From Halomonas salinarum (GTDB lineage Bacteria; Pseudomonadota; Gammaproteobacteria; Pseudomonadales; Halomonadaceae): a stretch of 64,000 nucleotides of DNA. The notes beneath the pieces were generated by a model, which was not told where the DNA came from, did not search any database, and saw only the letters and a program-made list of their open reading frames with translations. The DNA is taken from contig NZ_WWNB01000005.1 in assembly GCF_012062845.1 (NCBI RefSeq), positions 1 through 64,000 on the forward strand, given 5' to 3'. Below are positions 28,235-37,329 of this stretch, one piece after another. The first letter of the stretch is position 1, and each line of letters opens with the position of its first letter. The translations under genes were made by a program, and so were the position numbers.

Positions 28235-29089
28235 ATGCCCGAGGTGTCCTTCTGGGCGGAGTTACTGAGCAACCGTGTCGTGAGTTCGATCGCGCTGGTG
28301 GCCGTGATTGCCACGTTGCGCATTCTCGCGGTGCGCGTCATACGTGGCCACAAAGAAATTCTGTCTGATCACCGGCGAGCATGGCTGGCTCGCATTCGGA
28401 ATGCCACTGTGATTTTTGCACTGGCTGGCCTGGTACTGATTTGGCTGCCCTCCCTTCATGCCTTCGCGTTGTCCATTACGGCCTTCGCCGTAGCCTTGGT
28501 GATCGCCACCAAGGAACTGATTCTCTGCCTGTCGGGCACCGTCCTGCGTATCGTCAATCAGCCCTTCGAGATCGGTGACTGGGTCGAGATCGGCAACCTG
28601 CGCGGCGAGGTAGTCGACGAGAACATGCTGGCGACGACGCTGCAGGAAATCGGGGGGCCCGTGGGCCGCTTCGAGTATTCTGGCAAGACTATCGTAGTGC
28701 CGAACAGCATTTTTCTGACCACCCCGGTGCAGAACCAGAACTTCTTCAAGAAATGGGTATATCTCGAAGTATGCGTCGTTCTGGAGAACGACGTGAACAT
28801 GCGGCGGGAGCTGGCGGCGCTGGAACAGGAGATGGCGACGCTGCATGAGCCGCATGCCGATCTCGCCCAGCGCTACAGCGCGATGATCAGGAAACGAAGC
28901 GGAATAAACATCGCTGAACCCCATCCTCGCGTGACTCTTACCACGACGGACATCGGCAAGCAGCGTATCGACGTCACGCTGTTTTGTCCCACTCCCAACG
29001 CCTTTGAGCTCGAGCGAGCCATCAACGACGCCGTCCTGCGCCGTTACTGGTCACTGCGCACGCCGGAAAGCACATCAACAAAAGCATGA
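28235..29089 (+). CDS. Small-conductance mechanosensitive channel family protein
   Basis: MscS-type membrane protein, 284 residues. Two to three hydrophobic helices occupy about residues 14-30, 50-68 and 72-110; the last, pore-like helix leads into the beta-domain with PFEIGDWVEIGNLRGEVVDENMLATTL, the typical MscS signature. A soluble C-terminal domain follows. GAGGGGAG stands 11-18 nt before the ATG at 28235. It should open under membrane tension on hypo-osmotic shock. The longer in-frame reading that runs back into the antiporter gene is rejected. Confidence 0.9.
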   Translation: MPEVSFWAELLSNRVVSSIALVAVIATLRILAVRVIRGHKEILSDHRRAWLARIRNATVIFALAGLVLIWLPSLHAFALSITAFAVALVIATKELILCLSGTVLRIVNQPFEIGDWVEIGNLRGEVVDENMLATTLQEIGGPVGRFEYSGKTIVVPNSIFLTTPVQNQNFFKKWVYLEVCVVLENDVNMRRELAALEQEMATLHEPHADLAQRYSAMIRKRSGINIAEPHPRVTLTTTDIGKQRIDVTLFCPTPNAFELERAINDAVLRRYWSLRTPESTSTKA

Positions 29090-29154
29090 CGAGCAAACGA
29101 AAAACGGCAAAACAAGCACTTACAGGGTAAAAGTTGAGAAAAAAGTGAGACGGC

Positions 29155-29184
29155 TTGCATCAGATAAGCTCTTGGATTTACTAT
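29155..29184 (+). promoter_or_regulatory. Promoter of the tRNA-Gly gene
   Basis: TTGCAT (29155-29160) and TACTAT (29179-29184) with an 18-bp spacer match a sigma-70 promoter. The -10 box ends 12 bp before the tRNA 5' end. Confidence 0.6.
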
Positions 29185-29196
29185 CAAATTTGGCTC

Positions 29197-29270
29197 GCGG
29201 GTGTAGCTCAATGGTAGAGCAGAAGCTTCCCAAGCTTAAGACGAGGGTTCGATCCCCTTCACCCGCTCCA
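29197..29270 (+). tRNA. tRNA-Gly (anticodon CCC)
   Basis: A 74-nt cloverleaf. The acceptor stem GCGGGTG pairs perfectly with CACCCGC, with discriminator T and encoded CCA (29268-29270). The D arm reads AGCTCAATGGTAGAGC, the anticodon loop TTCCCAA gives CCC, and the T arm has GGTTCGATCC. A tRNA-Gly with U73 is normal for bacteria. Confidence 0.95.
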
Positions 29271-29320
29271 TAAGATGCCACGCCCCTCTGCACGATTTCG
29301 TTCCTCATCGAGCCTTGAAT

Positions 29321-29695
29321 ATGGCGATTTTTCTGCTGATTTTTGCCATTTGCTTCCTGGTTATCGGTAGCATGGTCGGCATAATGATGCTGACTCGTAC
29401 GCCGCGCTACCGCACAGAAGCTCATGATCTATTAACGCTTTTCGATAAAGCACTCGCCGGCACCCTAAGCGATACCGAGTGGCATACCGTGATTGGCTAC
29501 CCTGTCCGTCATGACGAGTTCCTCGAAGGTGTACGCCGCCGCGCCCAGCACCTGATGGAAGAGCACGGGCGCCCTTGGCAGGCCGCTCAGGGGGGATCGC
29601 TTTTTTCCCGCAGCGGAAGGGAAGACCTCAAGGCGCTGCGTGACCACCTAGCCGCCAGGACCGCCCTGCGAGAAGCAAGAGAGCAAGAACACTGA
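29321..29695 (+). CDS. Small membrane-anchored hypothetical protein
   Basis: A 124-residue protein not assigned to a known family. An N-terminal hydrophobic helix (about residues 2-23, MAIFLLIFAICFLVIGSMVG) should anchor it in the inner membrane. The rest is a soluble helical part with TLSDTEWHTVIGYPVRHDEFLEGVRRR and an Arg/Glu-rich tail. A TTG two codons upstream could also start it; the ribosome binding site is weak. It lies between the tRNA gene and the AraC regulator. Confidence 0.65.
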   Translation: MAIFLLIFAICFLVIGSMVGIMMLTRTPRYRTEAHDLLTLFDKALAGTLSDTEWHTVIGYPVRHDEFLEGVRRRAQHLMEEHGRPWQAAQGGSLFSRSGREDLKALRDHLAARTALREAREQEH

Positions 29696-29768
29696 CACCA
29701 AAGCCTTCCTCGTTACGTCGGCGTAAACAGCATGCTTAGCGGTTTACTGTGCCGGGAGAACCGAACAG

Positions 29769-30542
29769 ATGCCCAGCGCCCTTCACCTCGTCCCGCTCGA
29801 TACCACGACCAAGCATCATCATCATGACTATCACCAGATCGTCATTGGCGTTGATGGCAATGCCGAGTTCGAGATCGAAGGGCTAGGCGGCTCCATCGCC
29901 CCCCTATCGGGATGCATCGTGCCGGCGAACCACGAGCATTATTACGAAGGGGTGGGAGTCAATCGCCACCTGATCTTGAACCTGCCATCCACGTCTTACC
30001 CTCTGGCAGACCAGCACTATGCGTTTGCTCGCCTGTTCGATGCCCCACACTTCTTCACCTTAGACGCAGCGCTCACGCGCTATCTGGAATTCCTGGTGCA
30101 GGAACTAGGCCGTCAGGAGAACGGAATGCCGCAGCCGCTGGCACATCACGAGCTGATGGTGGCCACCCTTCTATCGTCCTTGAACGTGCGACAGCCGTCT
30201 GCTCGAGCGACACCCAGCGGCCAGCAGCGCATCAACCTGGCCTCACTGGATCATTACATCCAGCAGCACCTTTCCCAGCGCCTAGGTGTCGCCGACTTGG
30301 CTCGCCATGCCTGCCTGAGCGAGGCACATTTCAATGACTGTTTCCGTCAACAGACCGGCATCACCCCCTATCAATATCTGTTGACCAAGCGCCTGCGCGC
30401 TGCCCAGCACCTCCTTCTTTCAACGCGCATTCCGTTGTCGCAAATTGCTGATAAAACTGGATTTTCTTCACAAAGCTCACTGTCGCATGCCTTTCGGCGC
30501 AGCTTTGGGCACCCCCCCAGCGCCTTGCGTCGTCAAGCGTAG
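29769..30542 (+). CDS. AraC family transcriptional regulator, probably of proline utilisation
   Basis: A 257-residue regulator. The N-terminal cupin-like part is His-rich (KHHHHDYHQIVIG) and could bind the ligand. The C-terminal 95 residues form the AraC double helix-turn-helix: LGVADLARHACLSEAHFNDCFRQQTGITPYQYL and IPLSQIADKTGFSSQSSLSHAFRRSFGHPPSALR. It sits 284 bp upstream of putA on the same strand. In Pseudomonas aeruginosa the AraC protein PruR activates putA and putP, and the same gene order here suggests the same job. The ligand is probably proline; that is inference. Confidence 0.88.
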   Translation: MPSALHLVPLDTTTKHHHHDYHQIVIGVDGNAEFEIEGLGGSIAPLSGCIVPANHEHYYEGVGVNRHLILNLPSTSYPLADQHYAFARLFDAPHFFTLDAALTRYLEFLVQELGRQENGMPQPLAHHELMVATLLSSLNVRQPSARATPSGQQRINLASLDHYIQQHLSQRLGVADLARHACLSEAHFNDCFRQQTGITPYQYLLTKRLRAAQHLLLSTRIPLSQIADKTGFSSQSSLSHAFRRSFGHPPSALRRQA

Positions 30543-30826
30543 CCGACCATTGTTGACGTTAAGCGTTAAGATATAACCCAAACTCTACGTCTGGATACCG
30601 GCCTGCAACCTTTCCCGTTTTTTGACAAATCAAGCCGGGAAATTCACAAGACGCATGCCGCCTGCATCACTACATTCATCCAGTCATGAAACGGCCACGA
30701 ACAGCTCGCGCCTGCTTCTACGTTTCTTGGGCCACGCTTCACCAGCCGGGCTCCTGCTAGCAACGCAGGCCTCTGACGTCATGTCGGCAATCCCGCCCGG
30801 TCACGTATTGTTATGGGATATTCATA

Positions 30827-33800
30827 ATGCTCAACGCTAACAACATGCTGGATAGCACCATTTGGAAGCAGGACCTGGATACGCTATTTGCCCGCATCAG
30901 CGATCATTACATTGTTGATGAAGACACCTTTGTGGGGGAACTCGTTGATTTCTTGTCCGCCGACGAAGCCGAATTCAAGCGAACGGCCGACCAAGCCGCC
31001 GAGCTTGTGCGCGAAGTCCGGGAGATGGATACAGCGGTAGACTCGATTGATGAGCTACTCCAGCAGTACAGCCTCGATACCCACGAGGGCCTGATGCTGA
31101 TGTGTCTCGCCGAGGCCATGCTGCGCATTCCCGATAAGGCCACGGCAGATGCCCTGATCGACGACAAGCTTGGCCCGGCAGACTGGAAGGCCTACGTTGG
31201 CAAGAGTGAGTCCTGGTTCGTTAATGCGTCTACCTGGGGCCTTTTGATGACCGGCCGCGTCATTAACATGGATAAGTCCAAGGAAGGCAAGCCCGCTACC
31301 TTCATCAACAAGCTCGTCAACCGTATGGGTGAGCCGGTCATCCGCCGCGCCATGTACGAAGCGATGAAGATCATGGGCAAGCAGTTCGTGCTCGGCCGCG
31401 ATATCGAAGAGGCCCTGAAGCGCTCCAGGCCGCTGCTCGACAAGGGGTACACTTACTCCTATGACATGCTGGGTGAAGCCGCCCGCACCCGCCAGGATGC
31501 CAAGCGCTATTACGAATCCTATGCCGATGCCATCAAGAGCGTCGGCAAGACCAGCAAGAAGCTGTCGCCCAAGACGCCGTCACCTTCGATCTCCATCAAA
31601 CTCTCGGCCCTGCACCCACGCTATGAATTTGGCCGGCGTGAACAGGTACTCGAAGAGCTTGTAGGCACCGTGCGTGAACTGGCCGCCATGGCGCGCGAGC
31701 GTGATGTCGCCATGACCATCGATGCCGAGGAAGTCGACCGTCTGGAGCTGTCGCTGGAAGTCTTCCGTGCCATCTACGAAAGCGATACCTGCCGTGGCTG
31801 GGGCAAGTTTGGCCTGGTCGTACAGGCCTATTCCAAGCGGGCACTGCCGGTACTTCACTACCTTAATCGTCTGGCCGACGAACAGGGGGATGAAATCCCG
31901 ATGCGTCTGGTCAAAGGCGCCTACTGGGATACCGAGGTCAAGGAATGCCAGCAGATTGGCGTCGAGGGCTATCCAGTCTATACCCGCAAGGCAAGCACTG
32001 ATGTTGCTTACCTGGTCTGCGCTAACTTCCTTCTGTCGGAAAGCACGCGGGGACGTATCTTCCCTCAGTTTGCGACACACAATGCGCACACCATCAGCAC
32101 CATCCTGGAACTGGCTAACGAAACCAACCGGCCCTTCGAATTCCAGCGCCTGCACGGCATGGGCGAGGCGCTATATGACGCAGCGCTCAAGCGTGCTCCC
32201 AACGGTACGTCCTGCCGCATCTATGCGCCGGTAGGCGCACACAAGGACCTGCTGCCCTACCTGGTTCGTCGTCTGCTGGAAAACGGGGCCAATTCTTCCT
32301 TCGTTCATCAGCTGGTAGACCCGCGGGTACCGGTCGAATCACTCTGCGTGCATCCCGTGGAAACGCTCAAGCAGTTCAAGACATTCAGCAACAACCGGAT
32401 TCCCTTGCCCAAGAATATCTATGGTCCCAACCGTGAGAATTCCAAGGGCGTGAACTTGAACATCAAGAGCCAGTACCAGCCCCTCATGGATGAGATGGCC
32501 ACCTTTATGGACAAGGCGTACCACGCAAAACCTCTACTGGCCTTTGATGTCGCCGATGACAGCGACGCTCGACATGATGTGCTGTGCCCCTTCGACCGCA
32601 AGGTCAAAGTGGGCAGCGTCCAATGGACCAGCAAGGATCAGGCATCCAAAGCCGTAGACGCCGCCTGGGCGGCTTTCCCTCGTTGGGACAACACCCCGGT
32701 CGCCGAACGTGCCGCCATCATTCGCCGCCTGGGCGACCTGATGGAAGAAAACCTCGCCGAATTGATGACCCTTTGCTCTCGCGAGGGGGGCAAGCTGCTG
32801 ACCGACGGTGTCGACGAAATCCGTGAGGCCGTGGATTTCTGCCGCTACTATGCGACACGCGCCGAGGAGCTGTTTGGCACTGCCACACCTCTGCCGGGAC
32901 CGACGGGCGAATCCAATGAGCTGCTGCTTTCAGGAAAGGGCGTTTTCGCCGCCATCAGCCCCTGGAACTTCCCGATCGCCATCTTCTGCGGTCAAGTCGT
33001 GGCGGCCGCCGTGGCAGGCAACCCGGTACTGGCAAAACCAGCAGAACAGACCTCGCTAGCGGCTAACCGCATCATCGAGCTGCTCCATGAGGCCGGCATG
33101 CCGCGCAACGTGGTCCAACTGCTGCCGGGCGACGGCCCCACCGTGGGCAGCGTGCTCAGCGGCGATCCGCGCATCACCGGCGTGGTCTTCACCGGCGGCA
33201 CTGACACCGCCCAGACCATCAACCGAGCGCTGGCGGCCCGGGAAGGCGCCGCCCTGCCGACGCTAATCGCCGAGACGGGCGGCATGAACGCCATGATCGT
33301 CGACTCCACCGCCCTGCCCGAGCAGGTGGTGGCAGACGTCGTACAGTCCGCCTTCCAGAGTGCCGGTCAGCGCTGCTCCGCCCTGCGCGTGCTGTACCTG
33401 CAGGATGATGTGGCTGACCGTGTCATCGAGATCCTCAAGGGTGCCATGGATGAGCTGCATGTCGGCGATCCGCGCAACCTGGGAACCGACGTAGGCCCGG
33501 TGATCGACGAAGACGCGCGCAAGGGCCTGATGGCTCACATCGAGAAGCTCAAGGGCGAAGGCCGTCTGGTCGCCGAGACCCGCCTGGACTCGTCGCACAC
33601 CGACCAGGGCACGTTTGTCGCGCCGGTCGCCTTCGAGATTGATGGCATTGATGCCCTGGACCGCGAGCAGTTCGGCCCAGTGCTGCATATCGTTCGCTAC
33701 AAGGCCAGCGAGATCGATCAGGTGGTACAGTCCATCAACGATCGTCGTTATGGCCTGACCTTCGGCGTGCACAGCCGCAACGAAACCTTCGCCGAAGACA

Positions 33801-34018
33801 TTGCGCAGAAAATTCGGGTAGGCAATGTATACGTAAATCGCAATATCATTGGCGCCGTCGTCGGCGTACAGCCCTTCGGTGGTCAGGGGCTATCAGGCAC
33901 CGGCCCCAAGGCGGGTGGCCCGAACTATCTGTTGCGCTTCGCCACGGAGAAAACACTGACCATCAATACGGCCGCGCTCGGCGGCAACGCGTCGCTACTC
34001 GCAATGGGTGACGAGTAA
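30827..34018 (+). CDS. putA: Bifunctional proline dehydrogenase / L-glutamate gamma-semialdehyde dehydrogenase
   Basis: Two-step enzyme that oxidises proline to glutamate, membrane-associated through its FAD domain. At 1063 residues it has the length of the P. aeruginosa form and lacks the N-terminal ribbon-helix-helix DNA-binding domain of the roughly 1320-residue E. coli type. The proline dehydrogenase barrel spans about residues 110-470 (SIKLSALHPRYEF, RLVKGAYWDTEVK). The aldehyde dehydrogenase domain spans about 560-1040, with Glu in LIAETGGMNAM and the catalytic Cys in AGQRCSALRVLYL. Because it cannot self-repress, control should fall to the upstream AraC protein. putP follows 335 bp later. 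Confidence 0.97.
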   Translation: MLNANNMLDSTIWKQDLDTLFARISDHYIVDEDTFVGELVDFLSADEAEFKRTADQAAELVREVREMDTAVDSIDELLQQYSLDTHEGLMLMCLAEAMLRIPDKATADALIDDKLGPADWKAYVGKSESWFVNASTWGLLMTGRVINMDKSKEGKPATFINKLVNRMGEPVIRRAMYEAMKIMGKQFVLGRDIEEALKRSRPLLDKGYTYSYDMLGEAARTRQDAKRYYESYADAIKSVGKTSKKLSPKTPSPSISIKLSALHPRYEFGRREQVLEELVGTVRELAAMARERDVAMTIDAEEVDRLELSLEVFRAIYESDTCRGWGKFGLVVQAYSKRALPVLHYLNRLADEQGDEIPMRLVKGAYWDTEVKECQQIGVEGYPVYTRKASTDVAYLVCANFLLSESTRGRIFPQFATHNAHTISTILELANETNRPFEFQRLHGMGEALYDAALKRAPNGTSCRIYAPVGAHKDLLPYLVRRLLENGANSSFVHQLVDPRVPVESLCVHPVETLKQFKTFSNNRIPLPKNIYGPNRENSKGVNLNIKSQYQPLMDEMATFMDKAYHAKPLLAFDVADDSDARHDVLCPFDRKVKVGSVQWTSKDQASKAVDAAWAAFPRWDNTPVAERAAIIRRLGDLMEENLAELMTLCSREGGKLLTDGVDEIREAVDFCRYYATRAEELFGTATPLPGPTGESNELLLSGKGVFAAISPWNFPIAIFCGQVVAAAVAGNPVLAKPAEQTSLAANRIIELLHEAGMPRNVVQLLPGDGPTVGSVLSGDPRITGVVFTGGTDTAQTINRALAAREGAALPTLIAETGGMNAMIVDSTALPEQVVADVVQSAFQSAGQRCSALRVLYLQDDVADRVIEILKGAMDELHVGDPRNLGTDVGPVIDEDARKGLMAHIEKLKGEGRLVAETRLDSSHTDQGTFVAPVAFEIDGIDALDREQFGPVLHIVRYKASEIDQVVQSINDRRYGLTFGVHSRNETFAEDIAQKIRVGNVYVNRNIIGAVVGVQPFGGQGLSGTGPKAGGPNYLLRFATEKTLTINTAALGGNASLLAMGDE

Positions 34019-34353
34019 CCCGGACCGAGTAGTCTGCCTGACGGGATGGCGACACCCCGTCAGGCGGGTACGTACGAAAAGACCTTGCCGATCAGCGATA
34101 AGAAAAGCAGGGTCCTTTCGGCGTTTGACAACAATAACTGCAGAAGGACGACTCAACATGATGGAAAACAATCCGACCACCGGCATCACTTTCAGGCGCA
34201 AGCTGGTAACGATGCCCAGCATCGGCATCATCGCCTAGGTACGTGAAGGGAAGAAAGCTACAAAAACAATGCGTGCCACTACCGGATTCTTCACGGTAAC
34301 CGCGCTAATTGGTCGGATTGAGTTCCGTCCTAATGCACTGGAGGAATGCCCCT
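34019..34353 (+). other. putA-putP intergenic region with a 26-codon reading frame
   Basis: 335 bp between the two proline genes. It contains a short ORF (34158-34238, described separately). No clear terminator lies after putA, so the two genes may be cotranscribed, but the spacing also leaves room for a putP promoter. Confidence 0.5.
34158..34238 (+). CDS. Possible 26-residue ORF between putA and putP
   Basis: Begins with ATGATG preceded by AAGGA at a usable spacing (about 10 nt) and ends at TAG. The peptide is polar for ten residues, then TFRRKLVTMPSIGIIA, which looks like the cytosolic tail and first turns of a transporter helix. It may be a leader peptide, a small membrane peptide, or the stump of a deleted permease gene. 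Nothing proves translation. Confidence 0.35.
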   Translation: MMENNPTTGITFRRKLVTMPSIGIIA

Positions 34354-35844
34354 ATGGCTATTGGTGTCTGGATTAGTCTTTTTACTTACTTTGCGCTCAT
34401 GGTTGCCATCGGCATCTATGCCATGCGCAAAGCCACGTCTTCTTCTGAGGATTATATGCTGGGTGGTCGCTCTCTCAGCCCCAAAGTGGCCGCCCTATCG
34501 GCCGGCGCTTCGGATATGAGCGGCTGGTTGCTGCTGGGCTTGCCCGGCGCGATGTTTGCGTCTGGTCTGGGATCGGCCTGGATCGGCATCGGCCTGCTGG
34601 TGGGTGCTTTCTTTAACTGGACGCTGGTGGCACCCCGCCTGCGTGAACAGACGGTTCATTATGGTAATGCGATCACCATTCCGTCTTTCCTGGCAAACCG
34701 GTTCCCGACGCGGGCGATGTCGCTGAGGACGGTATCGGCTATCGTCATCGTGATCTTCTTTGCGGTTTACACAGCTTCTGGCCTGGTGGCTGGCGGCAAG
34801 CTATTCGAAAGTGCGTTTGCCGGAATCTTCACTTTCGGTGGCCTGAGCGACTACGCCGCTGGCATCATCATCACCCTTGGCGTGGTGTTGGTCTATACGG
34901 TAGTCGGCGGCTTCCTGGCCGTTAGCATGACGGACTTCGTGCAAGGCTGCATCATGATGCTCGCACTGGTGATCATGCCGGCGGTGGTACTCTTCGGCGA
35001 AGGTGGCGGCGGTTTCGCCCAGGCGTCACAGACCCTGAATGACGTCGATCCCACGCTACTCTCGTGGACAGAGGGCCTGACCTTTATCGGCTGGCTGTCT
35101 GCCGTTACCTGGGGGCTGGGGTATTTCGGTCAGCCGCACATCATCGTGCGCTTCATGGCTATCCGGACGCTGCGGGAGGTTCCGGTCGCCCGTAACATTG
35201 GCATGAGCTGGATGCTGATCTCCCTGATCGGCGCGATTTCTCTGGGCATCTTTGGTCGGGCTTACGCAGTACGCAACGGCTTGAATGTTGAAGACCCAGA
35301 AACCATCTTCATCATCCTGGCGAACCTGCTGTTCCATCCGCTGATCACTGGCTTCCTCTTCGCGGCTCTTCTGGCGGCGATCATGAGCACCATCTCCAGT
35401 CAGTTGCTGGTGTCCTCTTCGTCACTGACCGAGGATTTCTACCGTCTTTTCCTGCGTAAGGAAGCGACCGAGCGTGAATGCGTCTTGGTAGGCCGTATCT
35501 CAGTCGTACTGGTGGGCCTGGTAGCCGTCGTCATTGCCTCCGATCCAGATTCTCAAGTACTGGGTCTGGTCAGTAACGCCTGGGCAGGCTTCGGCGCGGC
35601 CTTTGGTCCTCTGATCATTCTGTCACTGATGTGGCCACGCACTAATGGTGCTGGGGCTATCGCCGGAATGGTCGTGGGTGCCGCCACCGTCATGATCTGG
35701 ATTACGCTGGGCTGGAACGCCTCGTTCATGGGTGGCCCGGGTGTCTACGAGATCATTCCTGGCTTCATCGCTTCCTTGATTGCCATCCTCGTGGTCAGCA
35801 GTGCGACTGCCGATGCCGGTGAATACCAGGTCATTGAGCGGTAA
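34354..35844 (+). CDS. putP: Sodium/proline symporter
   Basis: Inner-membrane Na+/proline symporter of the SSS family, 496 residues against 502 in E. coli, with thirteen predicted helices. N-terminal features include SSEDYMLGGRSL and ALSAGASDMSGWLLLGLPG, the Na+/proline site region of helix II. Later landmarks are GYFGQPHIIVRFMAIR and the ISSQLLVSSSSLTEDFY segment, both typical of PutP. GGAGG lies 9 nt before the ATG; the frame could extend to a TTG 45 nt upstream but that is not needed. It supplies PutA with proline and may help osmoprotection. A strong terminator follows. Confidence 0.96.
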   Translation: MAIGVWISLFTYFALMVAIGIYAMRKATSSSEDYMLGGRSLSPKVAALSAGASDMSGWLLLGLPGAMFASGLGSAWIGIGLLVGAFFNWTLVAPRLREQTVHYGNAITIPSFLANRFPTRAMSLRTVSAIVIVIFFAVYTASGLVAGGKLFESAFAGIFTFGGLSDYAAGIIITLGVVLVYTVVGGFLAVSMTDFVQGCIMMLALVIMPAVVLFGEGGGGFAQASQTLNDVDPTLLSWTEGLTFIGWLSAVTWGLGYFGQPHIIVRFMAIRTLREVPVARNIGMSWMLISLIGAISLGIFGRAYAVRNGLNVEDPETIFIILANLLFHPLITGFLFAALLAAIMSTISSQLLVSSSSLTEDFYRLFLRKEATERECVLVGRISVVLVGLVAVVIASDPDSQVLGLVSNAWAGFGAAFGPLIILSLMWPRTNGAGAIAGMVVGAATVMIWITLGWNASFMGGPGVYEIIPGFIASLIAILVVSSATADAGEYQVIER

Positions 35845-35886
35845 CAGAACGCGCACCGCGCACATAACGTAGTAAACGCAGCAAAA

Positions 35887-35909
35887 GGGCTCCTTCGGGA
35901 GCCCTTTTT
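35887..35909 (+). terminator. Rho-independent terminator after putP
   Basis: 7-bp GC stem (35887-35893 with 35898-35904) closed by a TTCG tetraloop and followed by TTTTT. It lies about 43 bp past the putP stop. Confidence 0.9.
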
Positions 35910-36023
35910 ATTGCCGGCGTCATGAGGTGCTTTAATGCCACCGCAGACCAGTTCCCAAGAACCTTTTCACACGCATTACCACCAAGCGCTGCCACACCCT
36001 AGGATAGCTTTCGTTGGACTCTC

Positions 36024-36314
36024 TCAACCGACGACTAGCCTAGCCAGCACGAACATGGCGAAACCTAGAAGCACCCACCAACAAGTGGGCCCTGCCATCA
36101 ACTTTTGCCCCCACCGCTGATGTGCCGTCAACCCCACGCCGTGCATGAAACCAGCGCCCAATGCCCAAACCCCCAATACCACCATCGGCAAGCGCCATCC
36201 CCAGGACAGACCACTAAGCACTTCAGGTCGCCATAGCAGCACAACCGAGATAATCGACGACAGTATCAATGCAGCAAAGGGCAACCAGACGTGACGTACG
36301 ATGCGTGAATGCAT
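36024..36314 (-). CDS. YbgE-like small membrane protein (cyd operon protein family), orphan
   Basis: A 96-residue protein with three hydrophobic segments. The block GAGFMHGVGLTAHQRWGQKLMAGP resembles the conserved GVIHGVGF... region of E. coli YbgE, a small protein encoded with cytochrome bd oxidase. Here no cydA or cydB is near; the neighbours are putP and ompW. AGGAGG lies 5 nt before the ATG, which supports a real gene. Family assignment is by eye and moderate. Confidence 0.65.
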   Translation of the reverse strand: MHSRIVRHVWLPFAALILSSIISVVLLWRPEVLSGLSWGWRLPMVVLGVWALGAGFMHGVGLTAHQRWGQKLMAGPTCWWVLLGFAMFVLARLVVG

Positions 36315-36633
36315 ATGCCCTCCTCACCGATGCGCGCAGTGCCGAACCGTTGACTCGTGCCTTCCAGTCAAGACCAACTCACCTCATTTGGCGAGCCGCC
36401 CATCATCACAAGCAGCTAATCCTCTACAAACCCTTTTCACCACCAGGCTCAGGATAAGCGCCTACTCACACCACAACACCGATAACGTAAAGCAATCATA
36501 ACTATCAAGCTCATTGGTAAAATTTCAACGCCAAAGAAAACACTGTTTCCTATAATGGTCTTGTATAAAAAGACATCGATGTTGGACATAGAGCAGTAAC
36601 CATCGATCCTTTATTAGCCATTAGGAGGCTCCC
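36315..36633. promoter_or_regulatory. Divergent intergenic region with the ompW promoter
   Basis: 319 bp between the YbgE-like gene and the first ompW. A consensus -10 box TATAAT lies at 36551-36556, 78 bp before the ompW start, in an AT-rich block. The -35 box is not clear; TTCAAC at 36524 is too far. No gene is seen. Confidence 0.5.
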
Positions 36634-37242
36634 ATGAGCAAGGTAACGTATCTTTCAGCCGCCATTATCGCGACCACCAGCCTGATCGCGACTCAAACGG
36701 CAATCGCCTATCAGGCCGGTGACATCTTCGTGCGCGGCGGTGTCGCCCAAGTCGAACCCTCTTCGGACAATGGCAACCTTGCTGGGGCTGAGCTCGATGT
36801 GTCCGACGAGAACGGTTTCACCTACGGCTTTGGGTACCTGTTCACGGACAAGGCTGGCGTTGAGCTCAACAGCAGCGAACCCTTTGAGCATGACCTGAGC
36901 CTGGGAGGGAACGGCATTGGCAGCGTGGACCGCACGCCGGTCAACCTGCTAGCCAACTACTACCCGCTCGGTGGCACCAGTGGCAAGGTGCAGCCGTATG
37001 TTGGCGTCGGAGTCAACTACACCACCTATTCGGATGAAGAATTGAGTGGTCTGGATATCGATGACTCCTGGGGTGCCATGGGTCAGGTCGGGGTCGATCT
37101 CGCCTTGACCGATTACCTGCTGCTCAACGGCTCTGTGAGCTATGCCGATGTCGAAGCGGACGCCAACCTGAACGGAAATGGCATTGGCACCGCAGACGTT
37201 GACCCTGTCACCATCGGTGGTGGCATCACGCTGCGCTTCTAA
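36634..37242 (+). CDS. ompW: OmpW family outer-membrane protein (copy 1)
   Basis: Outer-membrane eight-stranded beta-barrel of the OmpW family, 202 residues. Signal peptide of about 25 residues ends at IAYQA, and the mature start AGDIFVRGGVAQVEPSSDNG is typical of the family. The C-terminal residue is Phe (ITLRF), the BAM recognition signal. TAGGAGG precedes the ATG. OmpW proteins are linked with osmotic stress and small hydrophobic solutes; the cargo here is unknown. A second, related copy lies 382 bp downstream on the opposite strand. Confidence 0.93.
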   Translation: MSKVTYLSAAIIATTSLIATQTAIAYQAGDIFVRGGVAQVEPSSDNGNLAGAELDVSDENGFTYGFGYLFTDKAGVELNSSEPFEHDLSLGGNGIGSVDRTPVNLLANYYPLGGTSGKVQPYVGVGVNYTTYSDEELSGLDIDDSWGAMGQVGVDLALTDYLLLNGSVSYADVEADANLNGNGIGTADVDPVTIGGGITLRF

Positions 37243-37301
37243 CCACTACCCTCGACCATGTGCTGCAGATCTCGTGCATAATCAAACGAAGCAACATCTC
37301 A

Positions 37302-37329
37302 CGCCGGGCCTTTTGGCCCGGCGTTTTTT
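37302..37329 (+). terminator. Rho-independent terminator after ompW copy 1
   Basis: 9-bp perfect stem (37302-37310 with 37315-37323), TTTT loop, and six T residues after it. It lies 60 bp past the ompW stop. Confidence 0.92.

Noticed and set aside
29004-29273. 89-codon ORF that covers tRNA-Gly
   Set aside because: It runs through the mechanosensitive channel end and the tRNA in a different frame; no coding evidence.
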